DNA of 64,000 nucleotides from UBA1479 sp002706405 (GCA_963972255.1 CAXATO010000017.1:3345-67344), one strand, 5' to 3'. Positions 7,512 through 16,605 are shown, counted from the first letter of the stretch. The notes: generated by a model from the sequence alone, not told the origin. Translations and numbers: made by a program.

Positions 7512-9596
7512 CTAGCCTGACCGCAGGGTGCGCGCCGCCGCATCCCGTTCGAACAAGTATAAGAGAACGCGCAGGGCCGTCCCCCGGTCTGATTTCAGGT
7601 CCGCGTCCCGGTTGAGGATCAGCGCCGCGTCGTCCCGCGCCATGGCGAGCAGGTCGCCGTGGTGGGCAAGGTCGGCCAGACGGAACGTCGGCAGGCCGCT
7701 TTGCCGCGTGCCCAGAAGTTCGCCGGCGCCCCGCAGTTTCAAATCTTCCTCGGCAATGCGAAAGCCGTCGTCCGTTTCGCGCAGGATTTTCAGCCGTGCC
7801 CGCGCGGTTTCCGACAACGGCGGCGCATAGAGCAGCAGGCAGGTGCCCGGCTTGTTGCCGCGCCCGATGCGCCCGCGCAATTGGTGCAACTGGGCGAGGC
7901 CGAAGCGTTCCGCATGCTCGATGACCATGACCGTGGCGTCGGGTACGTCGACGCCGACCTCGATCACCGTCGTCGCGACCAGAACCTGCAGCGGGCCGTT
8001 GGCGAAGGCATCCATGACGGCGTCTTTCTCCGACGCCTTCAAGCGGCCATGAACCAGCCCGACCCGATCGCCGAACACCTGTTTCAAATGGGCGTAGCGG
8101 TCTTCGGCGGCTGCCGCGTCGATCTTTTCCGAATCCTCGACCAGCGGGCAGACCCAATAGGCCTTGGCCCCGGTCGCCAGGGCGCGGGTCAGGCCGTCGA
8201 CGACTTCGGTCAGACGGTCGTTGGGCACGGCCCGGGTATCGACGGGCGCGCGGCCGGGCGGCTTTTCCGTCAGGCGGGAGGATTCCATATCGCCATAGGC
8301 CGTCAGCATCAGGGTGCGCGGGATCGGCGTCGCGGTCATGACCAGGACATCGCATTTGCGGCCCTTGGCGGTAATGGCCAGGCGCTGATGCACGCCGAAG
8401 CGATGCTGCTCGTCGACCACGGCGAGGGCCAGGTCCTTGAACGCGACATCTTCGGTGAACAGCGCATGGGTGCCGACGGCAAGGTCCGTGGTGCCTTGGG
8501 CCAGATCGGCCAGGATGGCGTCCCGGGTCTTGCCCTTTTCCCGCCCGGTCAGAAGCGCGATGGACAGGCCGGCGGCATTGGCCAGCGGCTCCAGCGTCGC
8601 GAAGTGCTGGCGGGCGAGGATTTCGGTGGGCGCCATGAGGGCCGCCTGGGCCCCGGACTCGACCGCGCGGGCCATGGCCAATAGCGCCACCAGGGTCTTG
8701 CCCGATCCGACGTCGCCTTGAAGAAGCCGCAGCATGCGCTCGGGTGCGGCCATGTCGCCGGTGATCTCGGCCACGGCCATGACCTGCGACGGCGTCAGTT
8801 TGAAGGGCAGGGCTTTGGTGATGCGGTCCATGATACGGCCGTCGCCGGTGGTTGCGCGGCCGGCGACCTTGCGCATGTCGCGGCGGACCAGGGCGAGGGC
8901 CAGTTGATTGGCCAGCAGTTCGTCATAGGCGGCGCGCCGGCGGGCCGGGGCATCGGGTTCCGTGTCGGCTTGCGCTTCCGGATGGTGGAGTGTGTTCATG
9001 GCGTCGTGCCAGCCGGGCCAGCCCTCGCGCTGGGTGACGGTGGGGTCGAGCCAGTCGGGAAGCTCCGGCGTGGCTTCGATCGCGGCCAGCACCGCCCGCC
9101 CAAAGGTCTTGGGCGACAGCCCCGCGGTCATCGGATAGACCGGCTCCGCCCGCAGCAATTGCTCCCGTTCTTCCACGGGGACGATGTGGTCGGGATGGGT
9201 GATCTGCAAAGAGTCGCCGTAGCGTTCGATGACGCCGGACACGATGCGGGTTTCGCCCTCGGGCAAGGTCTTGGCCAGGTAGTCGTCCCGGGCATGGAAG
9301 AACACGAGGGTCAGGCGGCCGGTGTCATCGGAAATCTCGACCTTATAGGGCTGGCGCCGGTTATGGGGCTTGGCGTGACGACCGACGGTGACGGTCAGGG
9401 TGGCGACCCGTCCGGCCTCGGCTTCGGCAATCTTGGGCGCATAGCGGCGATCGACGATTCCGGTCGGCAGATGAAACAGAAGATCGAGCAAGCGCCCGCC
9501 GCCGCACAGCTTTTCAATCACGGCCCCCACGCGCGGGCCGACGCCGGGGAGCGTCGTCACGGGCTTGAACAAGGGGAACAGGATTTCCGGGCGCAT
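7512..9596 (-). CDS. recG: ATP-dependent DNA helicase RecG
   Basis: This 694-residue RecG, the usual family length, remodels stalled forks and Holliday junctions. The N-terminal wedge/OB part spans about residues 55-150. The superfamily II helicase core follows, with Walker A QGDVGSGKT (about 295), the DEQH box VVDEQHRFGVHQR (about 392) and TATPIPRT, then motif VI QLHQLRGRIGRG in the second RecA-like lobe. The start was set at the ATG giving MRPEILFPLF; the reading frame stays open upstream for another 325 codons, but that extension lies antisense to sdhE and mfd and is not RecG-like. recG is divergent from sdhE with 96 bases between start codons, so both promoters should lie there. Confidence 0.97.
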   Translation of the reverse strand: MRPEILFPLFKPVTTLPGVGPRVGAVIEKLCGGGRLLDLLFHLPTGIVDRRYAPKIAEAEAGRVATLTVTVGRHAKPHNRRQPYKVEISDDTGRLTLVFFHARDDYLAKTLPEGETRIVSGVIERYGDSLQITHPDHIVPVEEREQLLRAEPVYPMTAGLSPKTFGRAVLAAIEATPELPDWLDPTVTQREGWPGWHDAMNTLHHPEAQADTEPDAPARRRAAYDELLANQLALALVRRDMRKVAGRATTGDGRIMDRITKALPFKLTPSQVMAVAEITGDMAAPERMLRLLQGDVGSGKTLVALLAMARAVESGAQAALMAPTEILARQHFATLEPLANAAGLSIALLTGREKGKTRDAILADLAQGTTDLAVGTHALFTEDVAFKDLALAVVDEQHRFGVHQRLAITAKGRKCDVLVMTATPIPRTLMLTAYGDMESSRLTEKPPGRAPVDTRAVPNDRLTEVVDGLTRALATGAKAYWVCPLVEDSEKIDAAAAEDRYAHLKQVFGDRVGLVHGRLKASEKDAVMDAFANGPLQVLVATTVIEVGVDVPDATVMVIEHAERFGLAQLHQLRGRIGRGNKPGTCLLLYAPPLSETARARLKILRETDDGFRIAEEDLKLRGAGELLGTRQSGLPTFRLADLAHHGDLLAMARDDAALILNRDADLKSDRGTALRVLLYLFERDAAARTLRSG

Positions 9597-9692
9597 GGGG
9601 CGGGTTCTTTGTATCAGCGGCTGACAATGCAGATTGAAGCGACTATATCCTACGTCCCCCGCAACGATCTTTCGATAGGAACCGGTCTTCCC

Positions 9693-9941
9693 ATGGACGC
9701 CCGCCGCAAACGCATCCTTTTCCGCGCCCAGCACTGCGGGATGAAGGAAAACGACATCATCCTGGGCGGTTTCGCCGAGGCGCGGATCGAGGCCCTGTCC
9801 GAGGCCGATCTCGACGCCTTCGAGATTCTGCTGAAGCAGCCGGACAACGATGTTTACACCTGGGTGTCCGGGCGCGAAACGCCCCCCGCTGAATTCGCGA
9901 CAGACCTGATGCGCCAGATCCTCGCCTTCAATGCCGACTGA
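9693..9941 (+). CDS. sdhE: FAD assembly factor SdhE (succinate dehydrogenase flavinylation)
   Basis: This 82-residue protein of the SdhE/DUF339 family promotes covalent attachment of FAD to the succinate dehydrogenase flavoprotein. The typical features are the N-terminal RRKRILFRAQH, the five-helix length, LSEADLDAFEILLKQPDNDVYTWV and a C-terminal helix. Its position between recG and mfd is the usual alphaproteobacterial one. One oddity: the family motif RGxxE is normally HRGMKE, but here the arginine is cysteine (HCGMKE, near residue 15), while the functionally important glycine and glutamate are kept. ATG 9693 was chosen because the family begins close to RRKR; an upstream in-frame ATG would add 22 non-family residues. 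Confidence 0.93.
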   Translation: MDARRKRILFRAQHCGMKENDIILGGFAEARIEALSEADLDAFEILLKQPDNDVYTWVSGRETPPAEFATDLMRQILAFNAD

Positions 9942-9953
9942 GCCCGAGAACCC

Positions 9954-12900
9954 GTGACCGATATGGCCCAGGACAATACGGAAAAGCATTGGTATTCGCC
10001 CGGCGTGCGCCGGGTGTTCGGTGTGCCCGGCGGGGCGGAAGCCCTGGTGCTGGCCGATGCGGCGCGGGCCGGGAAGGCCGTGCTGTTCATTGCCCGCGAC
10101 GACGTGCACATGGATCAGGCGGCGGAGGCCCTTGCCTTCATGGCGCCGGACATCGCCGTGCTGACCTTTCCCGCCTGGGACTGTCTGCCCTATGACCGGG
10201 TGTCGCCCAAGACCGACATCGTCGCCCGCCGTGTCGGGACCCTGACCGAACTGCGCCACGGGGATACCAAGGCCCGGCCGCCGCTGGTGCTGACGACCGT
10301 GTCGGCGGTCCTCCAGCGGGTGCCGCCGCGGGCCTATTTCGATGACGCGGGATTGAGCCTGCGGGTCGGTGATCGCACGGGGCCGGAAAAGGTTCTGGAA
10401 AGCCTGGCCCATGCTTCCTACCAGCGGGTCGAAACCGTGTACGAGCCCGGTGAATACGCCGTTCGCGGCGGTATCATCGACATCTATCCGGCGGGAGCGG
10501 CGAACCCGGTGCGCCTGGATTTCTTCGGGGATGAACTGGAACAGGTGCGGACCTTCGATCCGACATCCCAACGCTCAGATGAAAAGCTCGACGGCTTCGC
10601 GATCCGCCGGGCCCTGGAAGCGCCGTTGGACGAAGAGGCGATTTCGCGGTTCCGCTCGGGCTATCGCGTCGCCTTCGGCACGGGCGGTGACGATGATCCC
10701 TTGTACGAAAGCGTGTCCGCCGGGCGCGCCCATCCGGGCATGGAACACTGGCTGCCCCTGTTCCACGACGGCATGGAGACCTTGTTCGATTTCCTGCCCG
10801 AGGATGTGATCGTGGCGCTTGAGCCCCAGGCGGGCGAATCGGCGGAAGGCCGGCTCGCGATGATCACCGACTATTACGAGGCGCGGGCGGAAATGGCCAA
10901 TACGCCCCAGGGGGCGATGGCGGGCGTGCCGTATCGGCCGCTGCCGCCGGAACAGCTTTATCTGGCGGCCGATGAATGGCGCCAGATCGAGGGTGGCCTG
11001 AACGTGCGCGAACTGTCGGCATTCGATGCCGCCGGCGACGGGCCCGACGCCATCGACCTGGGCGGGCGGCCGGGCCGCGAGTTCGGCGATGTGCGGGCGC
11101 GGCCCGACGCCGATGTGTTCCAGGAAACGGCGACCCATATCAAAGCGCTGATGGCCGACGGTCACAAGGTCGTCGTCGATACCTATTCCGAAGGGGCGCG
11201 TACGCGCCTGATGACCGTTCTGTCGGAGCGGGGCGTGACGTTGACCCCCGCCGCCGACTGGCAGACGGCGCTGACGGGGCAGGGGGCGACGGCGATCGTG
11301 CTGGGCCTGCCGCGGGGCTTCGTGCTGCCGGGTCGGGTTACAGTGGTGTCGGAACAGGACATCCTGGGCGAGCGCGTGGTGCGCCGCCACCGGGTCAAGG
11401 TGCGCCCGGAAAACCTGATCGCCAGCGTATCGGATATCAATGAAGGCGACCTGGTCGTGCACGCGGAACATGGCATCGGGCGCTATGAAGGACTGCAGGC
11501 CATCGACGTCGGCGGGGCGGCCCATGATTGTTTGATGCTGGTCTATGCCGGCGACGACAAGCTGTTCATTCCGGTGGAGAACATCGAGGTCGTCACGCGC
11601 TACGGCTCCGAAGGCGGGCCGGGGCAGTTGGACCGCCTGGGCGGCGCCGCTTGGCAGGCGCGCAAGGCCAAGATGAAGGCGCGCATCCACGACATGGCGG
11701 AAAAGCTCATGCAGGTCGCGGCGGAGCGGCTGTTGAAGGACGCGCCGCGCCTGGAAGGGCATCCCGGCGCTTATGACGAGTTCTGCGCGCGCTTCCCCTA
11801 TGACGAGACGGAAGACCAGCTGCGCGCCATTTCCGATACTCTGGAAGACTTGGCCAAGGGGCTGCCGACGGACCGCCTGGTCTGCGGCGACGTCGGCTTC
11901 GGCAAGACCGAGGTTGCGTTGCGTGCCGCCTTTACGGCGGCGCTCACCGGCAAGCAGGTCGCCGTCGTGGTGCCGACCACGCTGCTGGCGCGCCAGCACT
12001 TCAAGACCTTCCAGGAACGCTTCGCCGGATTTCCCGTGAAAATCGGACAGCTGTCGCGCCTGGTCACCGCCAAGGACGCGGCCAAGGTGAAGGAGGGCAT
12101 GGCCAAGGGGGATATCGACATCGTTGTCGGGACCCATGCGCTTCTCGGCAAGGACGTGCGGTTCCGCGACCTGGGCTTGCTGATCATCGACGAAGAACAA
12201 CACTTCGGCGTTGCCCATAAGGAACAGTTGAAGCAGCTGAAGACCAACGTCCATGTCCTCGTCCTGACCGCGACGCCGATTCCGCGCACGTTGCAGATGG
12301 CGCTGTCGGGCCTGCGCGAGATGAGCCTGATCGCGACACCGCCCGTCGACCGGCTGGCCGTGCGGACCTTCGTGCTGCCGTTCGATCCGGTCATCATCCG
12401 CGAGGCCATGGTGCGCGAACTGCACCGGGGCGGGCAGGTCTATTACGTCTGCCCGCGCGTATCGGACCTGGACGGGGTCGCCAATCAGATCACGGAGCTG
12501 ATGCCCGACGCGCGCATCGCCCTGGCCCATGGGCAGATGAAACCGCGCGATCTGGAAGACGTGTTCCAGGCCTTCGCCGACGGCGCCTATGACGTTCTGG
12601 TCTCGACCAACATCATCGAATCCGGCCTCGACCTGCCGCGCGTCAACACCATCATCATTCACCGCGCCGACCGTTTCGGCCTGGGCCAGCTTTATCAGTT
12701 GCGCGGCCGGGTCGGGCGTTCGAAGATTCGGGCCTATGCCTATCTGACCCTGCCGACCCGCGGCAAGCTGACGCCGACGGCGGAAAAGCGGCTGGAAGTC
12801 ATGCAGACCCTGGACACCCTGGGTGCGGGCTTCACCCTGGCCAGCCACGACATGGATATTCGCGGCGCCGGCAACCTGCTGGGCGAGGAACAGTCCGGCC

Positions 12901-13457
12901 ATATCCGCGAGGTCGGGGTCGAGCTTTATCAGCGCATGCTGGAAGAAGCCGTGGCCGAGGCCAAGAGCGGCGGCGGCGACACGGCGGCGGACGATGATTG
13001 GAGTCCGCAGATTTCCCTCGGCACCGAAGTGCTGATTCCGGACCACTACGTCGCTGACCTCAGCTTACGTCTGGAGCTCTATCGTCGAATCTCCCGCCTG
13101 TCCGGCGACGACGAGATGGAGGACCTGGCGGTCGAACTGATCGACCGGTTCGGGCCGATCCCGGAAAGCGTGCAGAACCTGCTGGACCTGGTGCGGCTCA
13201 AGGGATCGTGCCGCCGTGCCGGGGTCGCCAAGGTCGATGCCGGGCCACGCGGCGCCACCGTGCAGTTCCGGGGCGACGATTTCGCCGATCCGGTGGGGCT
13301 GGTGCAATGGATCACCCAGCAGAAGGGCAAGGCCAAGCTGCGTCCCGACCACCGGCTGATCTACGTCAGCGACTGGCCGGACAAGCAGGCCCGGACCAAG
13401 GGGGTGCGCTTCCTGGTCTCGCAACTGGCGGCCATCGCCGGCAAGGCGGCGGCCTAG
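9954..13457 (+). CDS. mfd: Transcription-repair coupling factor Mfd
   Basis: This 1,167-residue Mfd removes RNA polymerase stalled at lesions and recruits UvrA. The visible domain order is complete: the UvrB-like N-terminal lobe (about 20-480), and the RNA-polymerase-interacting CarD-like domain near residue 498 (EGDLVVHAEHGIGRYEGL). The translocase core has Walker A GDVGFGKTE (about 645), DEEQHFG (about 746), TATPIPRTLQM and motif VI QLYQLRGRVGRS. The C-terminal TRCF domain (EVLIPDHYVADLSLRLELYRRIS) follows. The start is GTG 9954, or possibly ATG 9963, 12 bases after sdhE, so the two are likely co-transcribed. There are no missing motifs. Confidence 0.97.
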   Translation: MTDMAQDNTEKHWYSPGVRRVFGVPGGAEALVLADAARAGKAVLFIARDDVHMDQAAEALAFMAPDIAVLTFPAWDCLPYDRVSPKTDIVARRVGTLTELRHGDTKARPPLVLTTVSAVLQRVPPRAYFDDAGLSLRVGDRTGPEKVLESLAHASYQRVETVYEPGEYAVRGGIIDIYPAGAANPVRLDFFGDELEQVRTFDPTSQRSDEKLDGFAIRRALEAPLDEEAISRFRSGYRVAFGTGGDDDPLYESVSAGRAHPGMEHWLPLFHDGMETLFDFLPEDVIVALEPQAGESAEGRLAMITDYYEARAEMANTPQGAMAGVPYRPLPPEQLYLAADEWRQIEGGLNVRELSAFDAAGDGPDAIDLGGRPGREFGDVRARPDADVFQETATHIKALMADGHKVVVDTYSEGARTRLMTVLSERGVTLTPAADWQTALTGQGATAIVLGLPRGFVLPGRVTVVSEQDILGERVVRRHRVKVRPENLIASVSDINEGDLVVHAEHGIGRYEGLQAIDVGGAAHDCLMLVYAGDDKLFIPVENIEVVTRYGSEGGPGQLDRLGGAAWQARKAKMKARIHDMAEKLMQVAAERLLKDAPRLEGHPGAYDEFCARFPYDETEDQLRAISDTLEDLAKGLPTDRLVCGDVGFGKTEVALRAAFTAALTGKQVAVVVPTTLLARQHFKTFQERFAGFPVKIGQLSRLVTAKDAAKVKEGMAKGDIDIVVGTHALLGKDVRFRDLGLLIIDEEQHFGVAHKEQLKQLKTNVHVLVLTATPIPRTLQMALSGLREMSLIATPPVDRLAVRTFVLPFDPVIIREAMVRELHRGGQVYYVCPRVSDLDGVANQITELMPDARIALAHGQMKPRDLEDVFQAFADGAYDVLVSTNIIESGLDLPRVNTIIIHRADRFGLGQLYQLRGRVGRSKIRAYAYLTLPTRGKLTPTAEKRLEVMQTLDTLGAGFTLASHDMDIRGAGNLLGEEQSGHIREVGVELYQRMLEEAVAEAKSGGGDTAADDDWSPQISLGTEVLIPDHYVADLSLRLELYRRISRLSGDDEMEDLAVELIDRFGPIPESVQNLLDLVRLKGSCRRAGVAKVDAGPRGATVQFRGDDFADPVGLVQWITQQKGKAKLRPDHRLIYVSDWPDKQARTKGVRFLVSQLAAIAGKAAA

Positions 13458-13463
13458 GCGCTT

Positions 13464-13478
13464 TCTACTAGTAGGAAA
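13464..13478. terminator. Candidate bidirectional terminator between convergent mfd and the hypothetical gene
   Basis: The 21-base gap between the two convergent stop codons contains the perfect palindrome CTACTAGTAG (13,465-13,474), extended to nearly symmetric arms TTTC and GGAAA. A short hairpin flanked by T on one side and A on the other fits a weak bidirectional terminator. This rests only on the symmetry and the position. Confidence 0.4.
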
Positions 13479-14063
13479 TCAGTGAATGACCTTCGTGCCC
13501 GCCTGGGGGGTGACGACGGGCTCGCCCACGGTCAGGGCCAATCCCCATCCGGCCTTCTGCACCGTAGTCGCCACCATGTGGCAGAAGCCGTGCAGCAGTT
13601 TCTTGTCCAGGGTCACGGTGACGTTCATGTCGTTGGACGTCTGGAACCCCAGCACCAATTTCTTGCCGTCCCAGGGTTTGACCTTGGCCCCGGTCACGAC
13701 CATGGGGCCCGTGTTCGCGGTCAGATCCACGGTGTCCTCGTCGTGCTTGCGAGAAAAATCGGATTCCTGCACGGCGGCCTGATGTTCCATGCCCAGCACC
13801 GCATCGCGCACTTTGGGCGGTACGGCGGCGGCCGGGGGCTCCGAAGCGCCGGCGGGGCCATCGGCGTCGTTCGATTGCGGGCGCAGGCCGGAAAGGTCCG
13901 CCGTCTGCGCCAACTGGCCGCCCAGTGCCGGCCATAGCGTCGCGATGAAGCGACGGGTCAGCCACAGGCGGTATTCGGTTTTCTCGCTGGTGGCGATGCG
14001 CAGCATCATGCGGTCCTCGGTGGGCACGTAGGTGACCGTCATTTGATGCAGGCGTTTTGTCAC
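13479..14063 (-). CDS. Conserved-looking hypothetical protein
   Basis: This 194-residue protein has no domain I recognise. The start is GTG at 14,063; an ATG seven codons later (14,042) is also possible. The N-terminal half has the pattern of a small structured domain rich in aromatic and charged residues (YRLWLTRRFIATLWPALG). A Pro/Ala-rich low-complexity linker follows (about residues 65-85), then a second compact segment (about 110-194) with LTANTGPMVVTGAKVKPWDGKKLVLGF. There is no signal peptide or membrane helix, so it is probably cytoplasmic. It is convergent with mfd and lies 21 bases downstream of the DsbA-like gene on the same strand, so it may be the second gene of that operon. Confidence 0.7.
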   Translation of the reverse strand: MTKRLHQMTVTYVPTEDRMMLRIATSEKTEYRLWLTRRFIATLWPALGGQLAQTADLSGLRPQSNDADGPAGASEPPAAAVPPKVRDAVLGMEHQAAVQESDFSRKHDEDTVDLTANTGPMVVTGAKVKPWDGKKLVLGFQTSNDMNVTVTLDKKLLHGFCHMVATTVQKAGWGLALTVGEPVVTPQAGTKVIH

Positions 14064-14084
14064 GGTTGGATCGCGGCCTCCGGT

Positions 14085-14738
14085 TCAGGCGGCCGAGGCG
14101 GCGGCGTCGAGCATACGCGCCAGGATCTGCGGTTCCTGGGCGCCGGAAATCACCAAGGGGCCGGTGAACACGAAGGACGGCACGCCGTTGACGCCGAGGC
14201 GATGGGCGCGGGCGTTATCCTGGGTCACGGTCTCCATGTCCTCATCGCCGGCCAGGTAGGTTCGCAGGTCGGCATCGTCGAGGCCGTGGCGGGCGCCGAT
14301 GTCGAGCAGCACCTGTTCCTCGCCGATGTCGAGGCCGTGGACGAAGTAGGCGACGAACAGGGCCTCGACCACCAGGTCGGCGGCAGCGCCGTGGCGGGCG
14401 GCATATTTGACAAGGCGATGGGAATCGACGGAATTGGGTGTCTTCTGGATTCGGTCGAAGGCGAAATCGATTTCGACCGACTGACCCGCTTCGCCGATGG
14501 CGCCGTAGATGCGCCGGACCCGGGTTTCCGATCCGAACTTCTTGACCAGATAGGCCGTGCGGTCGACGCCGTCGGGCGGCAGTTCCGGGTTCAGCAGGAA
14601 CGGCCGCCAATGGGTGGTGACGCTCAGGTTCGGGCGCATGGCCAGAGCCTGATCCAACCGGCGCTTGCCGATGTAACACCAGGGGCAGACGGTGTCGTAA
14701 ATGATTTCGATGTCCAAGTGACGGGCCCTTAATCCCAC
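14085..14738 (-). CDS. DsbA-family oxidoreductase, FrnE-like
   Basis: This thioredoxin-fold protein of about 217 residues is of the DsbA/FrnE (2-hydroxychromene-2-carboxylate isomerase-like) family. The active-site motif CPWC (Cys18 and Cys21) is followed by YIGKRRLDQAL. The helical insertion (LVKYAARHG) and the C-terminal cis-Pro region GVNGVPSFVFTGPLVISGAQ are typical. There is no signal peptide, so it is a cytoplasmic thiol-disulfide enzyme as is usual for FrnE-like members; the physiological substrate is unknown. The start could be GTG at 14,738 or TTG at 14,717; the latter begins directly at the first beta-strand and has a better-spaced AAGGGC in front. I give the longer form. Confidence 0.88.
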   Translation of the reverse strand: MGLRARHLDIEIIYDTVCPWCYIGKRRLDQALAMRPNLSVTTHWRPFLLNPELPPDGVDRTAYLVKKFGSETRVRRIYGAIGEAGQSVEIDFAFDRIQKTPNSVDSHRLVKYAARHGAAADLVVEALFVAYFVHGLDIGEEQVLLDIGARHGLDDADLRTYLAGDEDMETVTQDNARAHRLGVNGVPSFVFTGPLVISGAQEPQILARMLDAAASAA

Positions 14739-14834
14739 GGCAGGGCAAGTATCAGGCCAAAGTATAAGGGGGTGGCACCAACGTGCACACCCCCTTGGTA
14801 ATTCGTGCTGAGTCCCGGCCGTTGCTCCATGGCG

Positions 14835-14981
14835 TCAGTGGCTGAAGCGGGGCCGTGGCTGATAGAGGGCCCGATTGAAGGCTGCCCATTCCGGCGCGGA
14901 ATAGAGGTAGGCCGTTTTGACCGGGGCCTTCTTGGCTCGGTTGAGGAAAAAGCCGCGGAACAGAATGATATGCGAGAGCAT
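14835..14981 (-). CDS. Small 48-residue protein of unknown function
   Basis: This is a short reading frame with an excellent ribosome binding site, AAAGGAGA, nine bases before its ATG. The protein begins MLSHIILFRGFFLNRAKKAP and is basic and aromatic-rich, with an N-terminal hydrophobic stretch of about ten residues and a C-terminus rich in Arg and Tyr; it has no known domain. The stop of the MFS transporter gene lies 93 bases upstream on the same strand. Two matched palindromes fill that gap, so the small gene could have its own regulated promoter or be the last gene of that operon. The strength of the ribosome site is the main reason to call it real. Confidence 0.55.
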   Translation of the reverse strand: MLSHIILFRGFFLNRAKKAPVKTAYLYSAPEWAAFNRALYQPRPRFSH

Positions 14982-15026
14982 CTCGTGGTCTCCTTTCAGA
15001 TTGGAGAATCGCTAGACACAAATATA

Positions 15027-15070
15027 CGCACGTTGTGCGCAAAAATCCAGAATAATACGCACAAAGTGCG
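15027..15070. promoter_or_regulatory. Two matched palindromic operator-like sites
   Basis: Two copies of CGCAC-N3-GTGCG lie at 15,027-15,039 and 15,058-15,070. Their centres are 31 bases apart, about three helical turns, and both are preceded on the plus strand by ATA. They occupy the gap between the MFS transporter stop and the 48-codon gene. The second copy could alternatively be a short hairpin terminator, but two identical half-site pairs in helical phase look more like binding sites for a dimeric repressor or activator. The cognate regulator is unknown. Confidence 0.5.
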
Positions 15071-15074
15071 TTTT

Positions 15075-16364
15075 TTAGCGCCGCGCGTCCGGTACGCGCA
15101 GGATCAGGACGAACCCGACGATGAAGAAGGCGATGACCGTCGCCATGCCGTGGCGCTGGCTGTCGGCCATGCTCGTGGCCCAGGCCACGGCGGCCGGGCC
15201 GACGAAGGCCGTCGCCTTGCCGGCGAGCGCCATGAATCCGAACATTTCCGTGCGCAGGTGATCGGGCGCGAGATGTGCCATCAGGGACCGACCCGCCGCC
15301 TGACCCGGGCCGACGAACAGGCCGATCCCAAGGGCGAAGGTCCAGAACAGGGCCTTGTCGGTGACGGAGACGATGGCGAGCCCGAAGATAATGAGGCCGA
15401 GCAGGGAGATCAGGATCGTGCGCTTGGGCCCGATCCAGTCATCGACCCAGGCCATGGCGAAGGCACCGAGGCCGGCGGTGATGCTCATGCCGATGCCGAG
15501 CTGAATGACCTCGGCCTGTTCCATGCCGAAAGTCCCGGCGGCGTAGATGCCGCCGAAGGTGAACATGGTGCCGAGGCCGTCCATATAGATCATGTAGCCG
15601 ATCAGAAAGACGATGATGCCGTCATACTCCCGCGCGCGCCTCAACGTGCCGCGCAGCGTGGCGACGCCGTCGCGCACCGCCGTCAGGGCGGGCAGGCCGC
15701 GGGACGGCGTGTCCGGGGTGAACAGGAACAGGGGCAGAGAGAACAGGGCCAGCCAGACCGCGACGAAGGGCCCGGAAATACGCACATGCTCCGCCGCGTC
15801 CTTGTCCAGGCCCAGCCACGGCACGTCGGGCTGTACAAAACCGACCAGCAGCACGACCAGGCAGGCGATGCCGCCCGCATAGCCGAAGCCCCAGGCCCAG
15901 CCCGACAAGCGCCCGATGCGGTCGCGTCCGGCAACGTCGGGCAGCATGGCGTTGTAGAATACGGTCGCCGTTTCGAACGTGAAGTTGGCGGCGGCGGCCA
16001 GGACGAGCGCCAGAACGATGGAAGAGGGATCGGGCTCCACGAACCAGAGCAGGGCCGAGGCAATGACGAGCCCCAGGGTGAATACGAAGATCCAGGGCTT
16101 GCGCCGCCCGCCCCGGTCGGCGATGGCGCCCAGGATGGGGGCCGAGACGGCGACGCAAAAGGACGAAGCCGATATGGCATAGCCCCACATTTCGGTCCCT
16201 GCGATCGGGTCGGCGGCGACGGCCTTGGTGAAATAGGTGCTGAAGACGAAGGTCGAGATAACGGCCGCATAGGCCGAATTCGCCCAGTCGTACATGGCCC
16301 AGGAAAGCGCGCCCAGAAAGGTCGCGGGCTTCGCGGGCGCTGCCTGTTGCGGGTGGTCTGTCAT
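15075..16364 (-). CDS. UMF1-family MFS transporter (Atg22-like)
   Basis: This 429-residue polytopic membrane protein has about 12 predicted helices. The N-terminal motif MYDWANSAYAAVI (about residues 23-35) is diagnostic of the UMF1/Atg22-like branch of the major facilitator superfamily. The loop motif GAIADRGGRRKPW after helix 2 is the MFS motif, and a second basic loop WIGPKRTILIS follows helix 8. The family is associated with efflux of amino acids or unknown solutes, and the substrate is not predictable here. The start at ATG 16,364 puts the motif at the usual distance from the N-terminus. About 240 bases upstream hold no recognisable gene before the small plus-strand gene. Confidence 0.92.
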   Translation of the reverse strand: MTDHPQQAAPAKPATFLGALSWAMYDWANSAYAAVISTFVFSTYFTKAVAADPIAGTEMWGYAISASSFCVAVSAPILGAIADRGGRRKPWIFVFTLGLVIASALLWFVEPDPSSIVLALVLAAAANFTFETATVFYNAMLPDVAGRDRIGRLSGWAWGFGYAGGIACLVVLLVGFVQPDVPWLGLDKDAAEHVRISGPFVAVWLALFSLPLFLFTPDTPSRGLPALTAVRDGVATLRGTLRRAREYDGIIVFLIGYMIYMDGLGTMFTFGGIYAAGTFGMEQAEVIQLGIGMSITAGLGAFAMAWVDDWIGPKRTILISLLGLIIFGLAIVSVTDKALFWTFALGIGLFVGPGQAAGRSLMAHLAPDHLRTEMFGFMALAGKATAFVGPAAVAWATSMADSQRHGMATVIAFFIVGFVLILRVPDARR

Positions 16365-16605
16365 CGATCCAGGGACATGTTGGGGCTTCCAATTGCGGTT
16401 CGTGCGCGAGGGTGACCGTAGGCTGGATCACCGACCCCGGGCAAGCGGGTTGCGCGGGCGCGATCGGGGGCGCGGCCGGTTTCACCGCCCATGCGATGAA
16501 GATGCCGGAACAAAAGGAAGATTCGCCTTATCGCGGCCATGATTAAAGGGCATAACCCCCTGGACTGACGATTTCCCGCAACAACACGGTTACCGAAATT
16601 CACCC

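Noticed and set aside
7512..10571. Reading recG as a 1,019-residue protein with a 325-residue N-terminal extension.
   Set aside because: The extension is antisense to sdhE and mfd, lacks RecG features, and the normal RecG N-terminus starts exactly at 9,596.
10575..13046. An 823-codon minus-strand frame opposite mfd.
   Set aside because: Antisense shadow of a clear full-length Mfd; composition dominated by Gln, His, Arg and Asp.
15058..15076. The second CGCAC-AAA-GTGCG plus T-run read as a rho-independent terminator on the plus strand.
   Set aside because: No plus-strand gene ends there, and the identical palindrome 31 bases away without a T-run argues for paired protein-binding sites.
14805..16415. 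A 536-codon plus-strand frame over the UMF1 transporter gene.
   Set aside because: Its product is rich in Gly, Gln, Asp and Arg without domains, while the opposite strand encodes a typical 12-helix transporter with the YDWANSAY motif.
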